Program-made: the position numbers and the translations under genes | Notes under the pieces: model-generated | Database searches by the model: none | What the model was told of the DNA's origin: nothing | Seen by the model: only the letters and a program-made list of their open reading frames with translations | Source of the DNA: Stephanodiscus triporus | Taxonomy: Eukaryota > Bacillariophyta > Thalassiosirophyceae > Thalassiosirales > Thalassiosiraceae | Direction of reading: 5' to 3' | Length of the DNA: 11,221 nucleotides | Assembly (NCBI GenBank): GCA_036939755.1 | Contig: JALLAZ010000927.1 | Coordinates: 1-11,221, forward strand | Shown: positions 1-7,416 of the stretch, piece by piece | How the letters are laid out: every line of letters starts with the position of its first letter | How positions within the stretch are numbered: the first letter of the stretch is position 1

Positions 1-653
1 TCCATTCCCATCTAAAAACACAACACACAACACAACAAGTCCGATTCCCTTCCCCCGCCCCCTGCCACCCTACCGCCGCCGCCTCAAATAATAACGTCCA
101 TGCGGGGAACGATGTCGGCCATGCGGTGGGGGTGACCTCACGTCGTCCTACGAGGGGGAGTTGGCGACATGGGTGGGCGATGGGAGGCTATAACGAGGCG
201 GCATCATAGTTGGGGGCAGACGACCGCGATCGTCGGTGGGCCTCGCGGTGGCGGCGAGGGGGGGAGGAGGAGGAGGAGGAGGAGACTGAGACTGCCACGA
301 CGACCTGGCGCGCAATGTCAACTTTTGGAGGATGTTGCAAAGCCAACAGGGGGAGCAGGGGGGGATGTTTGTCTCCCTGCCATCCTCCTCCTCCCTGACG
401 ACGTCGAGGAGGAGCAGGCGGGAGGGAGATGAGACGACCGAGCGGGAGGGGGAACAGGGGACAACGACGACAGTAGCAGTGGGGGGAGGCATCGCCACTG
501 TCTCGGCCTCCATCGTGACTGGACGGGGGGGGTGTATTTTTAGTTGTGTAGTATCGTAACTGATAGTTACATGTCTTACCTTTCAATCAGCTGTAAAGTA
601 ACCTGTAACTTTATCTAGTTCGTGTATCAGAAGTTACAGTTCCCTCAACCTCG
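1..653. other. Low-complexity 5' flank, no supported gene
   Basis: No coding region is supported here. Bases 17-40 are an ACA/AAC-rich run, followed by C-rich tracts. From about 240 to 540 the plus strand is G/A-rich, with a perfect (GGA)7 run at 263-283 and several runs of five to seven G. Open frames exist on both strands, but they translate to Pro-, Ser-, Glu- or Arg-rich low-complexity protein, as expected from composition alone. From about 540 the sequence becomes AT-rich, which fits a promoter or 5' UTR for the frame starting at 654. The upstream in-frame TAA at 606-608 closes that frame. I recognise no TATA box or initiator with confidence. Confidence 0.5.
556..637. promoter_or_regulatory. 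Cluster of GTAAC-core motifs upstream of the 654 start
   Basis: Five copies of the core GTAAC (either strand) lie in 82 bp: GTAACT at 556-561, AGTTAC at 565-570, AGTAAC at 597-602, GTAACT at 605-610 and AGTTAC at 632-637. The first two form a perfect 6-bp inverted repeat around GAT. The cluster ends 17 bases before the ATG at 654. TAACTG at 557-562 fits the general MYB core (YAACKG). A role as a transcription-factor site cluster is inference; the spacing and palindrome are what can be seen. Confidence 0.3.
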
Positions 654-1376
654 ATGCGCATTGCCGAGGCCGAGGTGGAGGTGGCGCGGCTGATGATGTC
701 GCAGGAGCAGACTGCTGAATTATCGGCGTACATCGATCGAGCCATCGATCTGGATGATGGTCATGGTGACGACGGCCTCAATGAGATGTATTCGCTTCTA
801 GAAGAAGAAAGCGGGGAGGTGGTTGTCAGGAATCCCACTCGTGAACATTTCTCAGCGGCGAAAAAAATCATTTACGATGCAATGAGGTTGATCGACGACG
901 AAATCGGCATTTTTCACACCGCTGAGGTGTCGGATTATTTCGATGTCTGGGAACATGTTACTATTTCTTATCACCCTTCTCATGTCATTGCTTTTCCATT
1001 CGGCATTGATGAGCCAGGCGATAAAATTGGCATATTTCGTGAGGAGAGAAGGAAATTCTTCGCGATTGTAAAGGGTTCCCTATTGAACAACAATTCGCGG
1101 ACCGCGCAGGGCCATCCATCAGTCGGGTCGCTCTTTTTGTTGCCTGGTTGCTTTTATTTTCCTCTCCTAGGTGGATTGAGCAGGATGTTTGGGAATGATA
1201 TAGCAGGAGCTTCTTCATTGGCTGCAGAGATAATGATAGAATACAAGTGGATGCTTCGCAAAGATGATGACGCTGAACGCTTCAATCGCATTGCCGAGAA
1301 GATGGCGATGCAAATGTTGGCAGAGGATTATGTCGATGCCTTTCGGGTCGTTGCGAGAGAATTATTCTTCAAATAA
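654..1376 (+). CDS. Unrecognised protein, 240 codons, upstream half of a tandem in-frame pair
   Basis: I do not recognise this protein. The start is the first Met after the in-frame TAA at 606-608. The unspliced frame gives 240 residues. Residues 1-60 are acidic (several Asp-Asp and Glu-Glu pairs) and predicted helical. About 60-125 is mixed alpha/beta with SYHPSHVIAFPFGIDEP. About 190-240 is helical, with EIMIEYKWMLRKDDDAERF. Residues 129-172 are encoded by a stretch that looks like an intron (1039-1170): GTGAGG donor, long pyrimidine tract, CTAG acceptor, 132 nt. Removing it keeps the frame and gives 196 residues. No signal peptide or clear membrane segment is seen once the Phe/Leu-rich putative intron segment is discounted. 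The frame ends at TAA 1374-1376, and the Cys-repeat frame starts six bases later in the same frame, so this may be the N-terminal domain of a single gene. Confidence 0.5.
   Translation: MRIAEAEVEVARLMMSQEQTAELSAYIDRAIDLDDGHGDDGLNEMYSLLEEESGEVVVRNPTREHFSAAKKIIYDAMRLIDDEIGIFHTAEVSDYFDVWEHVTISYHPSHVIAFPFGIDEPGDKIGIFREERRKFFAIVKGSLLNNNSRTAQGHPSVGSLFLLPGCFYFPLLGGLSRMFGNDIAGASSLAAEIMIEYKWMLRKDDDAERFNRIAEKMAMQMLAEDYVDAFRVVARELFFK
1039..1170 (+). other. Candidate in-frame intron, 132 nt
   Basis: The donor is C|GTGAGG at 1039 and the acceptor is TTTTCCTCTCCTAG ending at 1170, preceded by a long T/C-rich run from about 1148. The length is 132 nt, divisible by three, and no stop lies inside, so retention and removal are both in frame. 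The split Arg codon is rebuilt (C+GT), followed by GLSRMF. The encoded segment includes LFLLPGCFYFPLLG, a typical translation of a pyrimidine tract rather than of protein. No clear CTRAY branch point was found. RNA evidence would decide it. Confidence 0.4.
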
Positions 1377-1382
1377 AAATAC

Positions 1383-2078
1383 ATGAAAGATGTTCTTTGG
1401 AAGACGATTACAACTGCTGATGAAAACGCGGTTGAATGCAATGGTTGTAGCAAGGCCAAATACGGTGACTGCATGAACCACTGTAGTGGCTGTCGCGATG
1501 CAAATTGCGACGAATGCGCATTCAATGATGGTAAATGTATGTTCTTCTTCGATGACTGCAACAATTCGAAGTGCCAGGATTGTGCATTCAAGGATGGTAA
1601 CTTTATGGTATCCTGCGATGACTGCAACGATTCAAAGTGCCAAGACTGCGCATTCAAGGACGGCAACTACATGCACCACTGCAGCGTGTGCCGCAAGGAC
1701 AAGTGCCAAGACTGCACATACAAGGACCGCAACTTTATGGTATCCTGCGATGACTGCAACGATTCAAAGTGCCAGGATTGTGCATTCAAGGATGATAACT
1801 TTATGGTATCCTGCGATGACTGCAACGATTCAAAGTGCCAAGACTGTGCATTCAAGGACGGCAACTGCATGCACTACTGCAGCGTGTGCCGCAAGGACAA
1901 GTGCCAAGACTGCGCATACAAGGATTGCAACTTTATGGTATACTGTGATGACTGCAATGATTCGAAGTGCCAGGATTGTGCATTCAAGGACGGCAACTGC
2001 ATGCACCAGTGCAGGGGGTGTTACGAGGCCAAGTGCCAAGATTGCTTTCACAAGAAGCAGTGTTGCCCCCATATGTAG
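1383..2078 (+). CDS. Cysteine-rich 22-residue tandem repeat protein
   Basis: This protein of 231 residues has 44 Cys by my count. After a short N-terminal segment (1-18) and a degenerate first unit (19-33), nine exact-length 22-residue units fill residues 34-231. The unit pattern is C-x2-C-x4-C-x2-C-(A/T)-(F/Y)-K-D-G-N-x-M-x2, most often with K-C-Q-D-C in the middle. The second unit has Phe in place of the first Cys, and the last unit ends CCPHM. Paired C-x2-C knuckles in a repeated array suggest metal (Zn) binding, or many disulphides if secreted. There is no signal peptide at this Met, so an intracellular Zn-binding or protein-binding array is the likelier reading; this is inference. I recognise no named family. 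The start is in the same frame as the preceding ORF, six bases after its TAA, so this may be the C-terminal half of one gene rather than a gene of its own. Confidence 0.6.
   Translation: MKDVLWKTITTADENAVECNGCSKAKYGDCMNHCSGCRDANCDECAFNDGKCMFFFDDCNNSKCQDCAFKDGNFMVSCDDCNDSKCQDCAFKDGNYMHHCSVCRKDKCQDCTYKDRNFMVSCDDCNDSKCQDCAFKDDNFMVSCDDCNDSKCQDCAFKDGNCMHYCSVCRKDKCQDCAYKDCNFMVYCDDCNDSKCQDCAFKDGNCMHQCRGCYEAKCQDCFHKKQCCPHM
1482..2075 (+). repeat. Nine 66-bp coding tandem repeats with a 198-bp higher-order unit
   Basis: The repeats are 66 bp: 1482-1547, 1548-1613, 1614-1679, 1680-1745, 1746-1811, 1812-1877, 1878-1943, 1944-2009 and 2010-2075. By type they run A, B, B, C, B, B, C, B, D, where B begins CDDC (FDDC in the first), C begins CSVC and D begins CRGC. 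Units 1614-1745 and 1812-1943 differ at only about four bases per 66, so a 198-bp block (B, C, B) has been duplicated recently on top of the older 66-bp array. The repeat length is a multiple of three, so other frames on both strands also stay open across it. Confidence 0.85.
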
Positions 2079-2256
2079 GACATCTTTGCCGCCCCCAAAC
2101 GGGGGGAGTATCAGCCGGATGCGGCTTACTGAATACTTCAAGGACGCTTTTGTCCTTCTTGAAGTTATTGCAGCCAGCTTAGTTATGTCATGTGCAAGTA
2201 TTATTTTATTGGATAAAATAAGCTCAGACACACTCATGATATTGAATTCATCATAG

Positions 2257-2499
2257 CTCCTCCTCCGAACGTTTCTTGTACAAGTCGCAGCAAATGCGGA
2301 AAAAGAGAATTCACCGCTGACATCCACGCCCCCACTAATGCCAGGAATGCCAATCCATCCCCTGGTCCGCCATAGTTCGATTTTCAGCAGTATCGTCGAC
2401 TCCAACGTACTATCAGCGACGCATAGTTTTATCAATTTCAGGAATAAGAACGACGGTATCGCTGAGGAGTTCATCACCCTTTCAATCGAGGCACCCTAA
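2257..2499 (+). other. Exon-like open stretch, unassigned
   Basis: Frame open for 80 codons between TAG 2254-2256 and TAA 2497-2499; the first Met is at 2338, leaving 54 residues. The composition looks protein-like (ending NKNDGIAEEFITLSIEAP). Possible acceptor AGs precede it (CTTGTACAAG at 2284 and GTCGCAG at 2290), but I found no donor in the Cys-repeat frame that joins to it in phase. The opposite strand is also open here. It may be a stray exon, a gene relic or chance. Confidence 0.15.
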
Positions 2500-2651
2500 A
2501 AGAAGCTTGCCCTGCCCCATCAATGGGCTGAGAGAGGAAAAGCCAACTATTATGGCTTCAAAAAAGCTATCCAACTTCGATGTCTCTTTTTTGCAGCGAA
2601 GAGAGAAATGTTTTCAGTGCGTGCATCATACGAGTCCGGTAACATTGAGAC

Positions 2652-2691
2652 AAACCACCCAAAAACCAACCACTGTCCGACCTCACATCTC
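2652..2691 (+). repeat. Dispersed repeat, copy 1
   Basis: A 40-bp segment rich in CCA/AAA matches 8027-8066 on the same strand at 35 of 40 positions without gaps; the shared core is CAACCAYTGTCC. The match continues weakly on the left, where both copies have further AAACCACCC-like sequence. It probably belongs to a mobile or repeat family with copies elsewhere in the genome. Confidence 0.45.
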
Positions 2692-2731
2692 CGTCATAAA
2701 AGCAGTGGAGACCTCTTCTTTACACATTGAG

Positions 2732-2737
2732 TTTATT
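2732..2737 (-). promoter_or_regulatory. Candidate polyadenylation signal of the PPR gene
   Basis: TTTATT on the plus strand gives AATAAA on the minus strand, about 72 nt beyond the PPR stop codon (2809-2811). The position is right for a 3' UTR signal, but AATAAA is common by chance in AT-rich DNA and diatom signals are loose. Confidence 0.3.
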
Positions 2738-2808
2738 TACATTCGCAAGCATTTTAAGATACTCTGGCGTGGCGACGGCGACGGCGTTGACGTCGGCCCT
2801 CTCGTCGA

Positions 2809-5800
2809 TCATAAGCTTGGTGCACTTCGGACATTTTGCTTCCATTTAGGAGGAATGTTTTCGGGCAGTTTCAAATAAAGCTCAGGCTGCGTTTTCTCCA
2901 ATGCCTCCAAGACGGTCGTATCCAGCTGTCCATTCCGACAACAGGTTTCGAATATGGTAGCCGAAATGGGACGTCTTCTTGAGTCGTTGTCCACCAAGGC
3001 CCTGGTAGCGTTGAGCAAAGATCGATAAGTTAAGGGGGTAGGACTGATAATGTTCGTCGACTTCAATTCGCCCATGCATTGTAGCAATACTACCAATGCC
3101 TTGTGTTTGTCTTCTTTGCTGCCTTGTGTGAAACCGCATGCCTTTATAATGGAGGTCATCTGCAAAGAAATGTAAAATGAGATTGGAGAGATGTAGGCAC
3201 ATAGGATTCTCACGCACAAATGTGCGATTCGCACAATCTTCATTTTGTCTACTTACAATTACATTGTTTGGCTTGATCTCCATATTGCCTTTCGAATATT
3301 GTGTCTTCATCCGCTGGTAAATACTCCACGCTCGTGCCGCCTTGTCAGGTGAACTGCTCCGTGCCCAAGCATCTATTACCGACGCATACACGAACGCATC
3401 TGGCTTCATCTCCACGTCACCCTCTTCGGATCTTTCTTCCATCATTGAGAGGATTTTTTCGGCTTCTTCGCCTGCCACGACCCGTTCACTCCTCCGCCAG
3501 CAATTAATTAATGCGGTGCACGTCACTTTGTTCGGTCTGCATCCGGAGTCACCATCGTTGTACAGTTTCTCCATGTGCTGAAACCACTTCTGCGCACGTT
3601 CTACTGCATACGGCTGCCTGCTGCTGGAAAAAGTTTGTATTAATGCTGTGTAGGCCTGTGTGTCGGGACGAATTGACACATCATTCAATCGTCTAGAGCG
3701 GCTGTCCATTCGCTGTATCAGCTCCTCTGCGAGTGTGGTTCCGTCTTCCATGTTTGTCTGGGTTATTGCGCGCAGCAAGTTTGTGTATGCGTAGCGGTTA
3801 GGCCCCGTTTCGGTCTCTCCAATGTCATAACTATGTTCCATTTTTTCCAAAAGATTTTTTGCCTGATTTAATGATGCGCTGTTTTTTGTTCTCGCCTTCA
3901 AAATTGCATCTATAACAGCGCCGTACAGCATGCTATCTGGCCGAAAAGCCACATCGTTTGTTTTCTCGTGTAATGCTTTCAACTCTTCAAACAACTCCAT
4001 CACCTTCGAAGTGCTATTATACTTTTCGGAGCCGCCGTATGCCGAAATACAAGCACTGTACATTGAGGTGGTGGGTTTCACGCTCTTATCCTGATTGTAT
4101 ATTTCCTTCACTCCCTGTAATATCGCCTCCGCCTTCCTTGGATCTGAAACATCCCTCTGACCAACTCGTGCATGAGCTCTAATCAGACCAAGGTAGTGCT
4201 TCTCCCGAGGCATTAGTCCGAAGTTATTCATCTTTTGTATGACCGCCTCTGCGTTGGATGCCGATGACTGTAATCCGCTGTTGGAAATGGTTTTCAGGAT
4301 CAGAGCGAACGTAAAATCGTCCGCCTGCGCAATGGCACCGTCACTTTCTCTATACCAATGTTCCATCTCATCGAGCAGTTTCAATGATCGCTTGACGACT
4401 TTATCTCCACCCTTAAAGGTCTTGGAGTGAAGCCGAAAGGCCATGTTGAACATTTTCGTAACAGTCATTCTCCGATGAAAGTACACGATTTCGTTTGCGT
4501 ATTGACTCATTGTCCTTTTGAGTATTATATCGACGGCATCCGCGGCAAAGAAATAATCATTCTGGCCCCTGTAAATTGCAGGCCAGTTGAGTACTTGACC
4601 CCAAGCCCAAATGACGTCGACATAAATAGAGCCATCAACAGGTTTGCCGGCATTTTGAACTTCAAACTGCCTGAGGAGACTCGCGGCCTTCAAATGAGGC
4701 AGTTCCGCCAGATTCGCCATGCGATGATTAGACTCAGGATTGGAGTAGCGTCTTCGAAGGCATTCGCACCAGCACGTGATCAAGGCTCGATAATTCTCGG
4801 GCGTTGGTACAGGGAAAAGAAATTGTTCATCGGATGGCGACTCTTGCGCCCTATTCCTCATGCGTTGAAATATCTCTTCGGAAGACATTGCATTGTCGAG
4901 GGCGCCGTGGAAGTCGGCGAATTTGCCATTGTCTTTTGATAATTCCAGCCCCGAAGACAGTGCGCTCGTGTAGGCAGCTTCCACGCTCCACTGGATTTCT
5001 TCCAACAGTTTTTGAACGTCAATGTCGTTCAATTGATCGTCATCAACGGAAAGGACGATACTGCCAGAATTCTCCGAGACGAAATTCTCTATTTTCTTCA
5101 GCAATTCGTCTACGATGTCCTTGTTATTTTTCATCGGTATGCTTGCGGCGATGGCCAATCCGTCCACGTAGGCCCCGATCGTGCGGTGCCACTGTCGGAG
5201 TGATAGATGAGGTCCCTTGCCCTTCTTGCGATCTTTCTTCATCATCTCGTCCAACGAAGTTTCCATTCGGTCCAATGCGCCCATGAGCCCCACGGCGAGC
5301 TTCTCCTCCAACGAGCGAAGCTCCTTCGATTGAAATCTCCTTCGCGACTGCCAATCCAACAGCGTGTTGCGTATCGCGGCGACTGTGAGACAGTAAAGTT
5401 CCATGTCCGGCCTGAGGAACATGTCCCCCCCCGCGTGAACGTTGCTCAACAACGTCAGCAGGTCCAGGGCCTTCTCGCCCGGGGACGACCATCCGCCCTT
5501 GGTATTCGACACCGCATCGAACGACGTCGACGAGCAGGACCTCAGGTGCGCCACCAACACCGTCTTGTAAGCGTCGAGCCCGGGCGCGTGGTTCATGTCC
5601 CCGCCGAACCGCTCGCCGTACCTCTCGAGGACTTCTTCGCACCGGTCCCCGGACCGGGCGTGGTAGGCGCGGGACCACGCGGCCATCGCCGACCCGTACG
5701 CGCTCACCTCCCATTCGGGAGTCAACGATGACGACGACGACGTCCCTCCCCCAAGGAGGTGGACCAGCAGGCCCTCCGCCATCTCCGCCGCGCGACACGT

Positions 5801-6496
5801 GATTTCCGTCATGAAATTCGAGGGAGGATAGTGCATATTCCTCCGACGGAAGTCGTGCATGGAATGCAACTCCGACGCGACGCTCGACGAGAACGCGTTC
5901 AGCTCCTCCATCAGCGACAGGACGGACACGACATCGTCGTCATTTTCGACCGCGGATGCCATGGCCCCCTCGACGGCGGATGACAATCGACGCATCTCCT
6001 CCTCCTTCGCCGCGTGCCACTCCCGCAACTCGCTGCCGCCGTCGTGCTCCCCGAAGTCGTGGCGATCGACCGTCGTCGTCGCGTCGAGCCAATCCTCCTC
6101 GGATTCGCCGCCGGCGTTCGCGCTCGCGACGGCAGTCGACGCCTCCTCTCGATTGCGACGATCGATGAACGCCCCGAATCCTCCGGTCGCGTCGTACTTC
6201 TCGCCGCCGCGTTCGTTGTCGAGACGGGGACGACCACCCCCCGCCGACGGAGACGACCGCGAGGCGGCGCGGACGACGGTCCCGTCGCGCGACGAAGACG
6301 ACGAAGACGCGGCCGATGACGACGCGCGACGATGCCCCGCGAGGGAGGGGGTCGGGGGGAGGCGCCGGTCGGCGACGACGGCGGCGGCGGCGGCGTGGAC
6401 GATGTCGATCCGTAATAATAGCCTCTCCCCCGCCGAGGACGCCCGACGACGACCGCGAGCGAGGCCGCCCGCGCGACGACCGAGCGACGATAGCAT
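2809..6496 (-). CDS. Pentatricopeptide repeat (PPR) protein, two exons, probably mitochondrial
   Basis: The coding exons are 3257-6496 and 2809-3159, joined across a 97-nt intron; the product is 1,196 residues. The start is the first Met after an in-frame TGA (plus 6596-6598). Residues 1-90 are Arg/Ser/Ala-rich with almost no acidic residues, like a mitochondrial presequence; no signal peptide or ASAFAP motif for a diatom plastid is seen. Residues 100-700 are largely helical with weaker repeats. From about 725 to 1115 lie clear PPR units of the form xPD/N...Y..LI.a......A...l..M. Their Pro residues are at 808, 853, 899, 944, 988, 1032 and 1076, an unusually regular 44-46-residue period (canonical PPR is 35) caused by a polar/acidic loop before each xPD. 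The C-terminal tail (ETCCRNGQL...PPKWKQNV) resembles the ends of other diatom PPR proteins as I recall them. PPR proteins bind organelle RNA and act in processing, stability or translation; the target here is unknown. Confidence 0.85.
3160..3256 (-). other. Spliceosomal intron of the PPR gene, 97 nt
   Basis: On the minus strand the donor is ATT|GTAAGT at 3256 and the acceptor is TTTCTTTGCAG|ATG ending at 3160. It is phase 0. Joining the exons yields KPNNVI-MTSIIKACG, which restores the expected PPR helix A across the junction. Without splicing, the frame runs on from 3256 down to a stop at 2882 and yields non-PPR sequence. The intron contains overlapping palindromes at 3213-3235 (CGCACA-AA-TGTGCGA-T-TCGCACA on the plus strand). 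Confidence 0.9.
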
Positions 6497-7075
6497 TCTG
6501 GCGTTCGTTCTGGGGTGATCAGGGGAGAGGGGGGGGGGGATCGCATCCGACCGACCGCCAGCCGCCAGTCTGCACCGATGCCACAGATGTCTCGCTCACT
6601 GATCAGGCCTGGCTACGTGGCGTCTGCCCGTCGCAAACATGAAAAATCAAGCAAACTGTTTGAGTGAAGGTTGTGGCTCAGGTGGAGACTCCCATTGGGC
6701 AGCAGGAGATGGAGAATAACTGAGGTGGCAATGAAGCCTGTTGAAGATGTTGATGAGCTCAGTCTTATAGCACCTTCTGCACACAGAATGGTGTTCAATG
6801 TAGGTGTCATCATAAGCACAAAACAAATGTCACGATCACGAGTAATGATTAACATAGCAGTTCTCGCTAGTGATGAGAATAGATAACATTGTAATTGAAG
6901 TATGGTTACATTTCTTTTGTTTTGCTCTTCACAACTGATGTGTTATTGTGCCTATCCTCCAAGGTCATCAACTTTCTCACAACCACAACAACACTGGATG
7001 GCATACCAGTAATGAGGAACAACTCCTAGAAAAAGAAGTTGAAGTTGAAGGTCTAGTAGCTACTAGTAGTGGATG
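6497..7075. other. Upstream flank of the PPR gene, no gene seen
   Basis: This stretch includes an 11-G run at 6529-6539 just upstream of the PPR start, a GC-rich stretch to about 6630, then AT-richer DNA. An 80-codon minus frame at 6613-6855 exists, but a second minus frame is equally open and neither looks like a known protein. A perfect 14-bp palindrome, CTAGTAGCTACTAG, is at 7053-7066. I recognise no promoter element with confidence. Confidence 0.4.
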
Positions 7076-7416
7076 CTATTGTTCTAGTTCTGTAGTTTTG
7101 TCTGTCTTCATATTCATAGAATCAGAATCATCTGTTCTCAGAGTAGTCTTTGCATATGGGGTTGTCACAGTGGCTGGTTTCTTGTTTGCGCAACTGTCTT
7201 CAGAGTCATGAGAAACATCACCGTCTTCATCATCTTTGTCTCCATCATCTCCCTCCTTGGGCCAAGCTTGGGATTAGCAGTGTCAGTGTATTCTTCAGAT
7301 GACTTCACATTTCCATACCTCTGAACAAATTTGCCTGGATTGGATTTGAACACCTCCATATCTTCTTCTGAATTCCAGTACACACTGGAGGTCTTGATCA
7401 GAAGTCGTCATTGTCC
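7076..7416 (-). pseudogene. YHS-domain-like gene fragment, frame broken or spliced
   Basis: Two overlapping minus-strand frames look protein-like. The first (about 7165-7416) encodes VYWNSEEDMEVFKSNPGKF, then VQRYG, which resembles the second half of a YHS domain (pattern Y-x-x-S-E-E-x4-F-x3-P-x-K-Y/F, often then x2-Y-G). The second (7076-7273) encodes a Glu/Asp/Lys-rich C-terminus beginning GDDGDKDDEDGDVSHDSED and stops at TAG 7076-7078. The two need a frame change, either a small indel or a 53-nt intron (donor GTGAAG at 7308, acceptor CCCAAG ending at 7256) that would join them in phase. No start codon or upstream exon with the first part of a YHS domain was found; the fragment begins after a TGA, possibly at the acceptor CCTCCAG. 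It could be a decayed gene, exons of an unrecognised gene, or chance. Confidence 0.3.

Larger units (their letters stand above)
2079..2808. other. Convergent intergenic spacer
   Basis: This spacer lies between the 3' ends of the plus-strand Cys-repeat frame and the minus-strand PPR gene. Directly after the Cys frame's TAG, the same frame stays open for 17 more codons (2079-2129, stop TGA 2130-2132). CCCCC-AAAC-GGGGG occurs at about 2092-2105. A bulged hairpin with AAGGAC/GTCCTT arms lies at about 2136-2165 and could sit in a 3' UTR. A second open stretch without an initial Met runs 2257-2499. One copy of a dispersed repeat is at 2652-2691. I see no complete gene. Confidence 0.5.

Noticed and set aside
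148..586. Open frames of 75-132 codons on both strands near the window start
   Set aside because: They translate to Pro/Ser or Glu/Arg low-complexity runs explained by G/A-rich composition and the (GGA)7 tract.
1486..2256. 256-codon plus-strand frame overlapping the Cys repeats
   Set aside because: The 66-bp repeat is a multiple of three, so alternative frames stay open by construction; its translation is monotonous (repeats of MTATIQSAR type) and runs into unrelated spacer.
1830..2477. 215-codon minus-strand frame across the repeats and spacer
   Set aside because: It is open for the same repeat reason over its 3' half; the first half has no recognisable domain, and the plus-strand Cys pattern is far better supported.
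4427..5286. Plus-strand frames of 160-170 codons antisense to the PPR gene
   Set aside because: They have no domain-like content and lie wholly within the coding exon of the PPR gene.
5859..6518. 219-codon plus frame and 211-codon minus frame (5911-6546) over the PPR N-terminus
   Set aside because: These are GC-rich shadows with Arg/Ser/Pro-rich translations. The PPR frame is continuous with recognisable repeats downstream.
6560..6855. Possible Copia-type retroelement remnant on the minus strand (LPNGS followed later by RRAD)
   Set aside because: The resemblance is only two short words, broken by a stop; a second minus frame is equally open and no protease, integrase or RT motif follows.
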